A stretch of DNA of 64,000 nucleotides from Melioribacteraceae bacterium (lineage in GTDB: Bacteria > Bacteroidota > Ignavibacteria > Ignavibacteriales > Melioribacteraceae), in assembly GCA_021740785.1 (NCBI GenBank), contig JAIOZI010000003.1, positions 44,276-108,275 on the forward strand, written 5' to 3'. Within the stretch, counting starts at the first letter, position 1, and every line of letters begins with the position of its first letter. The translations under genes and the position numbers were made by a program. This document shows positions 45,101-54,342 of this stretch, piece by piece. The notes under the pieces were generated by a model, which had not been told where the DNA came from, did not search any database, and was given only the letters and a program-made list of their open reading frames with translations.

Positions 45101-46963
45101 TTGAAACTTATTAGCAAAATAGGACTTAAACTTATAATTGCAGTCTCCCTAACTACTGTATTAATTCTCAGTATTTATGCGTACTTGAATATTGCCGCAC
45201 AAGAAGACGTGCTTATTGAAGAAGTTGAAAGACATGCAAATCAATTAAGCGAAACAATAAAGAAGAGTACCAGGTTTGATATGCTTGCTAATCGAAGGGA
45301 GCATATCTATAATATTATCAATACTATCGGTGAAGAGCCCAACATTAGAAGCGTTAGAGTGTTAAATAAATTGGGTGAAGTTATTTATTCCGCAGACTCG
45401 CTGGAAATCGGGACAATGCTTGATAAAAATGCCGAAGCGTGTTATGTATGTCATGCGGAAAATCAACCGTTAGAAAAATTATCTATTGGAGACCGGACAA
45501 GAATTTATAAACCGGATATTGCTTCGTCGAGACAGCTTGGAATAATAAATCCAATTTATAACGAACCCTCCTGCTGGGAAGCCGAATGTCACGCACATTC
45601 ATCACAGCAGTCTGTACTAGGAGTACTCGATATTACTGTTGGTTTACAACCGGTTGAAAAACAGATTGCTTCAAGTCAGATACGGGTTTTAATCTTTGCA
45701 GTTGTCTCCATCGTTTTAATTTCTTTTATTATTCTGATGATTATAAGACGAATTGTTGACAAGCCTGTTAAAGAATTAGTGAAAGCTACAAATACTATTG
45801 CCGTCGGAAACCTCAATTATAGAATTGAATATAAAAGTTCCGATGAACTAGGAAAGCTGGGCGAATCTTTCAACAACATGACAAAGAAGCTGTCAGATAT
45901 GAGGCAGCAGTTATTGCAGTCGGAAAAAATGGCTTCATTGGGTCAACTTGCAGCGGGAGTCGCGCACGAAATCAATAACCCGTTAACAGGCGTTTTGACT
46001 TACAGCAGTTTTCTGCTGAAACGAACAAAGGATAATCCCGAACTGCAAGAAGACTTAAATGTTATAGTCCGCGAAACAAAAAGAAGCAGAGAAATTGTAA
46101 AGGGTCTGCTTGATTTTGCAAGACAGTCTACGCCAAAACGAAACCGGGTAAATATCAATGAGGTGATTGAAAGATCGGTGACTGTTATTAACAATCAATT
46201 GAAATTAAACCGGGTGGAACTAAAAACCGAATTTGCCGATCTTCCGGAAACAACCGCCGATTATAATCAACTGCAGCAAGTATTTATTAACTTATTAGTA
46301 AATGGAGTCGATGCTATAGGCAGCGGAGGCGGAACAATAAACATCAAAACGTATGTAATTAGTTTATCTCCGTATGGAATAAAACAAATTAAACAGGCTT
46401 CATGCCCGAACGGACATAGTTTAATTGATAACGATTACCGTATTGAAGGAATGCCCTCTTTGAAAGTGAAAGTTAAATCAGCGAATGTAGAGGGAATTAT
46501 AAATCTTGATCCAGTGTATGGAAAATTCAGACATTACTACGGTGTTTCGATAAAAGATGATTCGGACTCATATTTCCATTGTCCCGAATGTGATGTACTG
46601 CTGATTGATAAAAACATGAGGTGTCCCGAGTGCGATTCCCCGGTTTATTCAATTAATATTCCCAACCAAGGTGAAGTACGAGGTTGTATGAAACAAGGAT
46701 GTAAATGGCAGAAGTGGGAATCTATTGATCAAAGAGGAAAACAAAGTTATATTGAAGTAAAAGTAATTGATAATGGAAGCGGTATTCCGAAAGATAAACT
46801 ATACAAAATTTTCGATCCTTTTTTTACAACAAAGGGTCAGAAAGGAACGGGCTTAGGTCTTTCGGTTATTTGGGGAATCATCGATAATCATAACGGTAGG
46901 ATTTTTGTTGAAAGTCAGGTTAATAAAGGAACAACATTTACAATAAGACTGCCGGTCATATAA
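45101..46963 (+). CDS. Heme-motif sensor kinase with Cys-rich insert in its ATPase domain
   Basis: 620 residues, TTG start. A membrane helix (12-33) leads into a periplasmic domain (34-192) with one heme site C114-Y-V-C-H118 and a C-x4-C-H at 158-164. A second helix (194-216), HAMP (about 217-268) and HisKA with H289 in V-A-H-E-I-N-N-P follow. The HATPase has its N-box at 396-406 and D-N-G-S-G-I-P at 557-563. Between these boxes is an insert of about 130 residues (419-549) with C-P-N-G-H (435), C-P-E-C (494), C-P-E-C (508) and C-M-K-Q-G-C (529-534), which looks like zinc ribbons or a redox-active metal site. It lies between a cytochrome gene and two GcvH-like receiver genes. Confidence 0.9.
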   Translation: MKLISKIGLKLIIAVSLTTVLILSIYAYLNIAAQEDVLIEEVERHANQLSETIKKSTRFDMLANRREHIYNIINTIGEEPNIRSVRVLNKLGEVIYSADSLEIGTMLDKNAEACYVCHAENQPLEKLSIGDRTRIYKPDIASSRQLGIINPIYNEPSCWEAECHAHSSQQSVLGVLDITVGLQPVEKQIASSQIRVLIFAVVSIVLISFIILMIIRRIVDKPVKELVKATNTIAVGNLNYRIEYKSSDELGKLGESFNNMTKKLSDMRQQLLQSEKMASLGQLAAGVAHEINNPLTGVLTYSSFLLKRTKDNPELQEDLNVIVRETKRSREIVKGLLDFARQSTPKRNRVNINEVIERSVTVINNQLKLNRVELKTEFADLPETTADYNQLQQVFINLLVNGVDAIGSGGGTINIKTYVISLSPYGIKQIKQASCPNGHSLIDNDYRIEGMPSLKVKVKSANVEGIINLDPVYGKFRHYYGVSIKDDSDSYFHCPECDVLLIDKNMRCPECDSPVYSINIPNQGEVRGCMKQGCKWQKWESIDQRGKQSYIEVKVIDNGSGIPKDKLYKIFDPFFTTKGQKGTGLGLSVIWGIIDNHNGRIFVESQVNKGTTFTIRLPVI

Positions 46964-46966
46964 AAA

Positions 46967-47764
46967 ATGAGTAGAAATTTCGACATATTAATTATTGATG
47001 ACGAACAGGTGATATTGGATTCGGTGGTTAAAACCGCAAAGTTATACGGCTTAACGTGCGACACAACCAGTGATGTAAAAGTTGCTTTAAAAAAACTTGA
47101 ACAAAATTCATACAGACTAATAATCAGCGATATAATGATGCCGGTATTAAACGGTTTCGAACTGCTGAAGGAAATTGAATTTAGAAAACCTGATACACCC
47201 GTCGTGCTTACAACAGGATATTCCTCTGTTGAGCATGCTGTAAAATCACTTTATTCCGGTGCAATCGGATTTATCCCAAAACCTTTTTCAATTGAAGAAT
47301 TATCGAGTATTATACATCGCGGACTTAAATACGGTGATATTACCAAATCGATGCAGAACGCATTAGATCAATCTGTCTTTTATGTTCCGTGTCCCGCTAA
47401 ATATTACCGTCTCGGTTATTCATGCTGGCTCAATATAGATTCAGATGAATATGTAACAATCGGAGCAACGGATTTCTACTTAAAAACAATCGGTAATTTT
47501 AATAAAATAGAAATGCAGGAAGTAAACGAAAGTATTAGCCAAGGTAGTATCTGCACACGATTTATTTCCGAAGATGAAGAGTTTTATCATCACTTGCTTT
47601 CATCTATCAGCGGAAGAATAATTGAAAGGAATGATCAATTATTAACAAATATGTCATTGATTGAGAAAGATCCGTATTTCAATGGCTGGCTCTATAAAAT
47701 TATTCCCGATGAATTGGATCAGGAAATAGAATATTTAATACCATGCAGTTCGGATAGAATATAA
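46967..47764 (+). CDS. Receiver protein with degenerate GcvH-like domain
   Basis: 265 residues. The receiver (about 5-120) has D11-D12, phosphoacceptor D55 in I-I-S-D-I-M-M-P, and K105. Residues about 149-247 match glycine cleavage H protein: Y-S-C-W-L-N near the start, V-T-I-G-A-T-D-F, and the terminal D-P-Y-F-N-G-W-L-Y-K-I-I-P. Eleven residues before the S-G of the hairpin, where GcvH has its lipoyl lysine, is a Glu, so lipoylation is unlikely. No DNA-binding domain is present. It starts 3 bases after the kinase stop; the pair is surely cognate. Confidence 0.85.
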   Translation: MSRNFDILIIDDEQVILDSVVKTAKLYGLTCDTTSDVKVALKKLEQNSYRLIISDIMMPVLNGFELLKEIEFRKPDTPVVLTTGYSSVEHAVKSLYSGAIGFIPKPFSIEELSSIIHRGLKYGDITKSMQNALDQSVFYVPCPAKYYRLGYSCWLNIDSDEYVTIGATDFYLKTIGNFNKIEMQEVNESISQGSICTRFISEDEEFYHHLLSSISGRIIERNDQLLTNMSLIEKDPYFNGWLYKIIPDELDQEIEYLIPCSSDRI

Positions 47765-47801
47765 CTATCAATAAAAAATAGATTTTATAAGGAGAAATAA
47801 A

Positions 47802-48956
47802 ATGCCACTCTTCATAACTGCAATTATCGTTTTCATACTCGCAGATATCTTAATAAGATATTTCTTAAAAAAATCTCAGGAAAAGAAATTAAGAAAAGAA
47901 CGTGAAAGTGTTCTACAGGAGAGCTTAAATTTAGATTATAGTAAAGAGGCTGTTTCGTTAAAACGAGCGGAAGTTGATAATCCCAAAGCAAAGATTTTAT
48001 GTGTTGATGATGAATCTGTAATTCTGGACAGTTTTAGAAAAATATTGGTTCTGGACGGATACAGTGTCGATACTGTTGAACAAGGCGGTGAAGCCCTAAA
48101 CCTGATTAAATCAAACCATTACGATTTTGTTTTCACTGATTTGAAAATGCCCGAAATGGATGGAGTTGAAGTGACAAAAGCAGTTAAGTATTTACGTCCT
48201 GATATTGATGTTATTATAATTACCGGTTATGCCACTGTTGAAACTGCAGTTAATTGTATGAAGTACGGCGCAATGGATTATGTTCAAAAACCATTTACTG
48301 AAGATGAATTGTTAGAGTTCACAAAAAATTCACTTATTAAACGGCAGGATAGAATTCACAAGGAATTGAAACCGCGTGTTCATGTGGCGCATCTCTCGGA
48401 ACCTGAATCAATCGGTAAAGGTGAATTTGCAATTCCAGGCGGTGTATTTATTTCGGATACACACACATGGGCTTCAGTTGAGCAAGATGGAACTGTAAAA
48501 GTTGGGTTGGACGATTTTGCGAAAAAATTAATCGGCAGCATCAACAAAATTGATTTCCCAAATTTGGGCATGAAGGTTCAAAAGGGTCAAATTTTATTCA
48601 GTATTAAACAGGGTCAAAAAACTATTCCATTCAAATCCCCGATTTCCGGAAGCATAACTAAGATTAATCAAACATTAAACGAGGATTTGGAAGTACTTGA
48701 CATCTCGCCGTACGATAAAAATTGGATTTGTGTTATTGATGCAGATCAGTTAGATATAGAATTACATGAATTGAAAATCGGAAAAACCGCAGTCGCACTT
48801 TACCAAGAAGATATCGATTACTGCATCGCGGAATTAAAAAAATTATTGAGCGGTGATCAAAAGGAAACAAATGAAATATATATCGGAGCGCTTCAAATGC
48901 TGGAAGATAAAAACTGGAATGCGCTTATTTCGGATTTATTTAAAAAAGATAATTAA
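47802..48956 (+). CDS. Membrane-anchored receiver protein with GcvH-like domain
   Basis: 384 residues. An N-terminal membrane helix (about 4-22) is followed by a basic stretch, a receiver (about 63-182) with D69-D70, phosphoacceptor D113 in F-T-D-L-K-M-P and K163, and a GcvH-like domain (about 205-312: H-T-W-A-S-V-E, V-K-V-G-L-D-D-F, K-S-P-I-S-G-S-I). The position of the lipoyl lysine is Gln270 by spacing from the S-G turn, with lysines close by (K269, K273), so lipoylation is possible but uncertain. A helical tail (about 320-384) follows. It is a second receiver for the heme-motif kinase, with no DNA-binding output. Confidence 0.85.
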   Translation: MPLFITAIIVFILADILIRYFLKKSQEKKLRKERESVLQESLNLDYSKEAVSLKRAEVDNPKAKILCVDDESVILDSFRKILVLDGYSVDTVEQGGEALNLIKSNHYDFVFTDLKMPEMDGVEVTKAVKYLRPDIDVIIITGYATVETAVNCMKYGAMDYVQKPFTEDELLEFTKNSLIKRQDRIHKELKPRVHVAHLSEPESIGKGEFAIPGGVFISDTHTWASVEQDGTVKVGLDDFAKKLIGSINKIDFPNLGMKVQKGQILFSIKQGQKTIPFKSPISGSITKINQTLNEDLEVLDISPYDKNWICVIDADQLDIELHELKIGKTAVALYQEDIDYCIAELKKLLSGDQKETNEIYIGALQMLEDKNWNALISDLFKKDN

Positions 48957-49014
48957 TAACAGATTGACAAAGATAGAATTATTAGATATTTTTCAAAAGG
49001 ATATAAAACTCTTT

Positions 49015-49031
49015 TATCTTATTTGAAGATA
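49015..49031. promoter_or_regulatory. Small inverted repeat before the 19-heme cytochrome gene
   Basis: TATCTT and AAGATA flank ATTTG, 37 bases upstream of the ATG. It lies in the 111-base gap after the receiver gene and could be an operator or a leader hairpin. No T-run follows. Confidence 0.3.
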
Positions 49032-49067
49032 GTAAATTTCTAATAATATCTGGAAATCACAAAGATT

Positions 49068-51008
49068 ATGAATAAATTATATATTTTGCTGTCTCTTGTA
49101 TTCTCAGTTCAATTGATGGGACAATCTAATGAAGACTGCTTAGCCTGCCATCTCGATAATACACTTACCTCTGTGAGAAATAATAGAAACATTTCATTGT
49201 TTGTTAATGAAAGACAATTTTCGAACTCGGTTCATGGTGAACTCGATTGTGTTGACTGCCATCAGGATTTTGATCCCGAAGATCTTCCCCACCTCGATGG
49301 TGAAAACATTTATAAAGTTGACTGTTCGTTATGTCATGACGAAGTTTTTGAAAAGTATCAGCGGAGTCTTCACGGTATTGCACATGAAAACGGTAAATTT
49401 CTTGCTCCCGAATGTTTTACCTGCCACAGTAAACATAATATACAAAGTTCTTCTGATGATAATTCCCGCACACATAAAATGAATATTCCATCGTTATGCG
49501 GCGAGTGCCACAAAGACGGAACGCCGGTATCAACTTTACAATCTGTAAGCCAACGCCATATTCTTGAAGATTATTCGGAATCAATTCACGGTGAAGGTTT
49601 ATTAAAACGCGGGTTGATTGTTACTGCGGTTTGTACCGACTGCCATGATACGCACAATATCTTACCGCATGAAAGTCCGGAATCTTCAATCAACAGAACC
49701 AACATTCCTAAAACATGTATGCAGTGCCACAGGCAAATAGAAAAGGTACACACAAAAGTTATCCGCGGTGAGATGTGGGAAAATCAACCTCATGTTATAC
49801 CGGTGTGTGTTGATTGCCATCAACCTCATAAAGTAAGAAGAGTTTTTTACCAGGAAGATTTTCCAAACAATGCATGTATGGAATGCCACTCCGATCCGGA
49901 CATTCATAAAGTTGTTGACGGAGAAAAGGTTTCTTTATTTGTTGATCCTTCCGAATTGGAAAATTCTGTTCACAAAGATAATAATTGTGTAAAATGCCAT
50001 ACCAATGTAACGAAAAGAAATAGCCCGGTATGTTTGAACAGCGGTATAGTCGATTGTACAATGTGTCATGTGGAAGCCGGTGAACAATACGAATTGAGTC
50101 ATCATGCAAAGATTCGACTAATTGGTAATGAAGATGCACCAACATGTACCGGCTGCCACGACGAACATCTGATAAAAGGAAAAAGTGATCCGCAATCACC
50201 GATATATGTACGCAACATTCCTGATCTCTGCGGAAAGTGTCATCAAGAGGGTCATGTAGCAACTGTTCACTACGAGGGCGAACAGCATCAGATTATTAAA
50301 AATTATAAAATGAGTTTGCACGGTAAGGGATTAATTGAAAGCGGTTTATTAGTTACGGCAACATGCGTAAGCTGCCATACTAATCACAGGGAACTACCTG
50401 CAACCGATCCCCTCTCTTCGATACATAAAGATAAAATTGCAGAAACATGCGGTACATGCCACCAAGGAATTTATAATGAATTTCAAAGCAGCATACACAG
50501 CCAATCGGTTTCAAATAGTGATGAAAAACTTCCCACATGTAACGATTGTCATCTACCCCATTCCGTATCAAATGTAGACCAGGCAGATTTCCGTCAGAAA
50601 ATTTTATTTCAGTGTGGAAAATGTCATGAAGAATTAACACATTCATATTTTGATACATTTCACGGAAAGGTTTCAAATTTGGGAGCTGCCCAGACAGCAA
50701 AATGTCATGACTGTCACGGCGCACACAACATTTTACCGCCATCGAATATTGCATCTACACTTAACCGCGAGAATGTTGTTGAGACATGTAAAACTTGTCA
50801 CCCCAACTCTAATAGAAAATTTGTTGGATACTTAACTCATGCCACACATCATGATAGGGATAAATATCCTTACCTATATTATACATTTTGGTTCATGACA
50901 ATTTTATTAGTCGGCACTTTTTCTTTCTTCGGGCTGCATACATTGCTATGGCTGCCGAGAGCATTTTCTGAAAAACGTAAACATAAACGGAAAAACACTG
51001 ATGAATAA
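49068..51008 (+). CDS. 19-heme c-type cytochrome with C-terminal membrane anchor
   Basis: 646 residues. A signal peptide ends near M-G-Q-S. There are 19 CXXCH motifs, and a C-terminal membrane helix is at about 603-626. The protein is an internal duplication: residues about 22-285 and 290-570 repeat the same order, including S-L-F-V near the start of each half and S-x2-L-C-G-x-C-H, L-x2-S-G-L/R-G-L-x-V-T-A later. The N-terminus is also paralogous to the cytochrome at 51884 (D-C-L-x-C-H and S-L-F-V-N blocks). The stop overlaps the cytochrome b gene by 8 bases, so the two encode one membrane complex. Confidence 0.92.
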   Translation: MNKLYILLSLVFSVQLMGQSNEDCLACHLDNTLTSVRNNRNISLFVNERQFSNSVHGELDCVDCHQDFDPEDLPHLDGENIYKVDCSLCHDEVFEKYQRSLHGIAHENGKFLAPECFTCHSKHNIQSSSDDNSRTHKMNIPSLCGECHKDGTPVSTLQSVSQRHILEDYSESIHGEGLLKRGLIVTAVCTDCHDTHNILPHESPESSINRTNIPKTCMQCHRQIEKVHTKVIRGEMWENQPHVIPVCVDCHQPHKVRRVFYQEDFPNNACMECHSDPDIHKVVDGEKVSLFVDPSELENSVHKDNNCVKCHTNVTKRNSPVCLNSGIVDCTMCHVEAGEQYELSHHAKIRLIGNEDAPTCTGCHDEHLIKGKSDPQSPIYVRNIPDLCGKCHQEGHVATVHYEGEQHQIIKNYKMSLHGKGLIESGLLVTATCVSCHTNHRELPATDPLSSIHKDKIAETCGTCHQGIYNEFQSSIHSQSVSNSDEKLPTCNDCHLPHSVSNVDQADFRQKILFQCGKCHEELTHSYFDTFHGKVSNLGAAQTAKCHDCHGAHNILPPSNIASTLNRENVVETCKTCHPNSNRKFVGYLTHATHHDRDKYPYLYYTFWFMTILLVGTFSFFGLHTLLWLPRAFSEKRKHKRKNTDE

Positions 51009-51846
51009 TTCTGAAAAAAATAGATACGTGGAACGTTTCGATGCATTTTCCCGGCTTTTACATATACTTGTTATTATAAGTTTTTTGTTATTGGCGATTA
51101 CCGGGATGACGATTAAATTCTCAGATGTATGGCTGTTCCAATTTTTATCATCCCTGTTGGGAGGTTATACGGTTACCGGTTACATTCATAGATTTGCAGC
51201 AATTATTACTTTTGTTTATTTCTTTGCTCATATTTATTATTTGATCAGAAAAAAAAGAAGAGAACGCCTAAAAATAAAAGATATTTTGAGCGGAGAGAAT
51301 TCACTTGTTCCTAATAAACAGGATTTCAAAGATTTTGTTCATACAATGAAATGGTTTTTCGGAGTTGGCAAGCGCCCTGATTACGGAAAATGGACTTACT
51401 GGGAAAAATTTGATTATTTTGCAGTTTTTTGGGGAGTGCTTGTAATCGGTTCAAGCGGGTTGATTCTCTGGTTTCCCGAATTCTTTACCGAACTGGGACT
51501 CCCGGGTTCCTTCATTAATATAGCTACAATAATTCATAGTGACGAGGCACTTCTTGCCACCGGTTTTATTTTCTCGGTTCACTTTTTTAATACTCATTTC
51601 AGACCCGATAAATTTCCTATGGATCCTGTTATTTTCACAGGGAGGGTCTCAGTTGAAGAGATGAAATACGACCGCCCCCGTGAATATGAAATGATGGAAA
51701 AATCCGGCGAACTGCAGAATAAATTAATTGAAGCACCTTCGCCTGCTTTGTTAAAAGTTGCGCGGGCTTTCGGGTTAACTGCGCTTACTACCGGGTTAAT
51801 AATCGTTGTAATGATAATCTATACAATGATATTTGTTTATCAATAA
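51001..51846 (+). CDS. Cytochrome b561-type membrane subunit
   Basis: 281 residues. Four core helices carry ligand-like histidines (R-L-L-H near 17, I-H-R-F near 63, F-F-A-H near 77, S-V-H-F near 199), and a fifth helix lies at the C-terminus (257-279). This is the layout of the diheme b subunit of formate dehydrogenase and CbcL-like enzymes. It aligns with the C-terminal domain of the fused protein at 51884 (L-I-L-W-F-P, I-I-H-x3-E-A block). With the 19-heme cytochrome it should oxidise menaquinol at the inner membrane. Confidence 0.88.
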   Translation: MNNSEKNRYVERFDAFSRLLHILVIISFLLLAITGMTIKFSDVWLFQFLSSLLGGYTVTGYIHRFAAIITFVYFFAHIYYLIRKKRRERLKIKDILSGENSLVPNKQDFKDFVHTMKWFFGVGKRPDYGKWTYWEKFDYFAVFWGVLVIGSSGLILWFPEFFTELGLPGSFINIATIIHSDEALLATGFIFSVHFFNTHFRPDKFPMDPVIFTGRVSVEEMKYDRPREYEMMEKSGELQNKLIEAPSPALLKVARAFGLTALTTGLIIVVMIIYTMIFVYQ

Positions 51847-51883
51847 AATACTGTTCCTTTATTATTAATTTGAGATTTGCAAT

Positions 51884-54334
51884 ATGAGTCGATCTTTAGA
51901 TTACTTTGTATTTTTTATTCTTTTTATATCAGTTAATTCTTTTGCACAAACTGATGATTGCTTAATTTGTCACAGCGATGAAGATTTAAGCTACACTCGA
52001 AGCGGGCAAAATGTTTCTCTTTTTGTGAATGCAGATAACTACATGAATTCAGCTCACGCTGCATTAGAATGCGGCGATTGCCACGAAGGTTACGATGCCG
52101 AAAACATCCCGCATAAAGAAGGAAAGGAAATTTATAAAGTTGATTGCGGTTCTTGCCATGAAGATTTGGTCGAAGTTTCGAAAACCGATATTCACCATCG
52201 TCTGAAAGATCGTGTACCGAATCCGCCGGATTGTCTTAAATGTCACGGTTATCATGAAATAAAACCACCTTCGATGGTGAAAAATAAGGAGAAAGAATAC
52301 TGCTACCAGTGTCATGAAAGTATTGTGCTCGCAAATCCTTATCACTCACGATCAGTTCCCTCGAGTGAATGTTTCGACTGCCATGAAGGTGAAGACATTA
52401 ATAAGGAACTTACTCAATCGGTTCATACCGGATGGGCTTGTGCAGACTGCCACAATTATATTTCTCATAATCTGGATGATCATCCATCGGAATTAAATTA
52501 TACACAAAAGGCAGACTGTTACATCTGTCATAGTGACGTAGCTAATACACATAAAGAATCTGTACACGGAATATCTTTGAGTCAGGGTGAAGAAGCGGCT
52601 ATGTGCTGGGACTGCCACGGTTCACATAATATCGTTAATGTTGATGATGAAAACAGCCCGGTAAATTCTCAAAATCTGCCGAGTACTTGCGGATACTGTC
52701 ATGATGATCCTAATTTTGTTGAGAAGTATCAGATGAGTATTAAAAAACCCGGTAAAATGTATTCTACATCTGTTCATGGTAAATTGATTTTATCTGGAGA
52801 TGAAGATGCGCCGGATTGCAGAACGTGCCACGGTGTTCATGATATTAAAAATAGAATTCAACCCGATTCAAAAATATCTGCGTACAATGTGCCGGAAACC
52901 TGCGGAGAGTGTCATTCAGAGATTACCGAAGAATACAAGCAGTCCATACACTGGATTCGTGCTGCACGCGGTGTTCGTGAATCCCCTGTGTGTAATGATT
53001 GCCACAGTGAGCACAGCATTCATGCAATAAATACTATTGATAAAAATGGAGAAATTAAGAGAATACAAGAAGAGACTTGTATTAAATGTCACCAAGACCC
53101 AATATTAGCAGAGCGATACGGACTTAAAGGAAATCAACCGACATTTTATCAGGATAGTTATCACGGTTTAGCGGTAATGCGCGGTGATCCCGACGCAGCA
53201 TTTTGTGTTGACTGCCATGGTGTGCATAAAATTCTGCCTAAATCTCATCCGGAATCAATGGTTAGTGAAAATAATGTTCAGGCTACTTGTCAATCGTGCC
53301 ATGAAGATGCATCCGAAGTTTTTTCTAAAAGTTACTCGCACCAGACTGAGTCTTTGGTAGCTAGAGAAATTGAAGACACGGTTAGTTATATATATTTCTG
53401 GTTGATAGTGGTTGTTATCGGCGGAATGGTGGTTCATAATCTTGTGATTTTTATTGCCGAAATGAAAAAGAAGAAAGAGAAATTGGGTAAGCAAATCACT
53501 ATTCCTAGATTCACTCAAAATGAAGTATATCAGCATTTACTATTATTAACATCATTCATTACCCTGGCGATAACGGGTTTCGCACTTAAATATCCAACTA
53601 GTTGGTGGGCGGACAGTTTATTCACATTTGGTATGACAGAAGCCGCAAGACAAAATATCCATCGCGGTGCCGCAATAGTTATGATGGTTACCGGTATTTA
53701 TCATATTTTATATTTATTATTTACAGAAAGAGGAAGAGAAGTATTATTAAACTTGGTGCCGAAGCTGGAAGACTTAAAAGCAGTCAGTGATAATATGATG
53801 TATTACTTAAGAATTTCAAAAAAGAAGCCCGATTTTGATAAATACGATTATGCTGAAAAAGCTGAATACTGGGCGTTAATATGGGGAACAATTGTAATGG
53901 GTGTAACCGGACTAATTCTCTGGTTCCCAACTTTGATTGGTGATTGGGCTCCGGTTTGGTTAATAAAGGTAAGTGAAATTATCCACTTTTACGAAGCAAT
54001 ACTAGCAAGTCTAGCTATAATTGTATGGCATTGGTTCTTTGTAATCTTCCATCCAGCAGAATACCCGATGAGTTTTACATGGATGGACGGGAAGATGTCA
54101 CTCGAACATTATAGGCATCATCATGAAAAACATTTCAGAAGAATTGTTTTAGAGTGGTTCGAGAAGAAAGAAGGCAAGAGAGAAAAATTAAGCCATTCTA
54201 CAAGATTATTTACCGACACGATGAAAAAGAACGGGCTGGATCCCGATAATATTATCAATGAAGAATTGAATAACGATTTTGTATTAAGAGAATGGCTTGA
54301 TAAAGAACTGGGTGGTTCAGAAGAAGAAAAATAA
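51884..54334 (+). CDS. CbcL-like fusion of 16-heme cytochrome c and cytochrome b
   Basis: 816 residues. The signal peptide ends S-F-A-Q, and 16 CXXCH motifs span about 25-475. A membrane helix at about 490-515 is followed by a b561-type domain (about 535-745) with H in V-Y-Q-H-L, N-I-H-R-G, G-I-Y-H-I, I-I-H-F-Y and V-W-H-W. The arrangement matches CbcL of Geobacter, the menaquinol oxidase used with low-potential extracellular acceptors, but with more hemes. It is the fused counterpart of the split pair just upstream (49068 and 51001). The final about 70 residues are soluble and charged. A hairpin without T-run follows the stop. Confidence 0.9.
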   Translation: MSRSLDYFVFFILFISVNSFAQTDDCLICHSDEDLSYTRSGQNVSLFVNADNYMNSAHAALECGDCHEGYDAENIPHKEGKEIYKVDCGSCHEDLVEVSKTDIHHRLKDRVPNPPDCLKCHGYHEIKPPSMVKNKEKEYCYQCHESIVLANPYHSRSVPSSECFDCHEGEDINKELTQSVHTGWACADCHNYISHNLDDHPSELNYTQKADCYICHSDVANTHKESVHGISLSQGEEAAMCWDCHGSHNIVNVDDENSPVNSQNLPSTCGYCHDDPNFVEKYQMSIKKPGKMYSTSVHGKLILSGDEDAPDCRTCHGVHDIKNRIQPDSKISAYNVPETCGECHSEITEEYKQSIHWIRAARGVRESPVCNDCHSEHSIHAINTIDKNGEIKRIQEETCIKCHQDPILAERYGLKGNQPTFYQDSYHGLAVMRGDPDAAFCVDCHGVHKILPKSHPESMVSENNVQATCQSCHEDASEVFSKSYSHQTESLVAREIEDTVSYIYFWLIVVVIGGMVVHNLVIFIAEMKKKKEKLGKQITIPRFTQNEVYQHLLLLTSFITLAITGFALKYPTSWWADSLFTFGMTEAARQNIHRGAAIVMMVTGIYHILYLLFTERGREVLLNLVPKLEDLKAVSDNMMYYLRISKKKPDFDKYDYAEKAEYWALIWGTIVMGVTGLILWFPTLIGDWAPVWLIKVSEIIHFYEAILASLAIIVWHWFFVIFHPAEYPMSFTWMDGKMSLEHYRHHHEKHFRRIVLEWFEKKEGKREKLSHSTRLFTDTMKKNGLDPDNIINEELNNDFVLREWLDKELGGSEEEK

Positions 54335-54342
54335 GAATTTAG

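Noticed and set aside
46967..48956. The two receiver proteins as NtrC-like or DNA-binding response regulators
   Set aside because: Neither has an AAA+ domain or helix-turn-helix after the receiver. The C-terminal parts match GcvH instead.
48957..49067. A promoter of TAnnTTTG type before the 19-heme gene
   Set aside because: Several near matches occur in this AT-rich gap, but none has both boxes at proper spacing.
49795..50262. A 155-codon open frame on the minus strand inside the 19-heme cytochrome gene
   Set aside because: The reverse strand of CXXCH-rich coding sequence stays open by composition. The product is His/Cys-rich nonsense without a domain.
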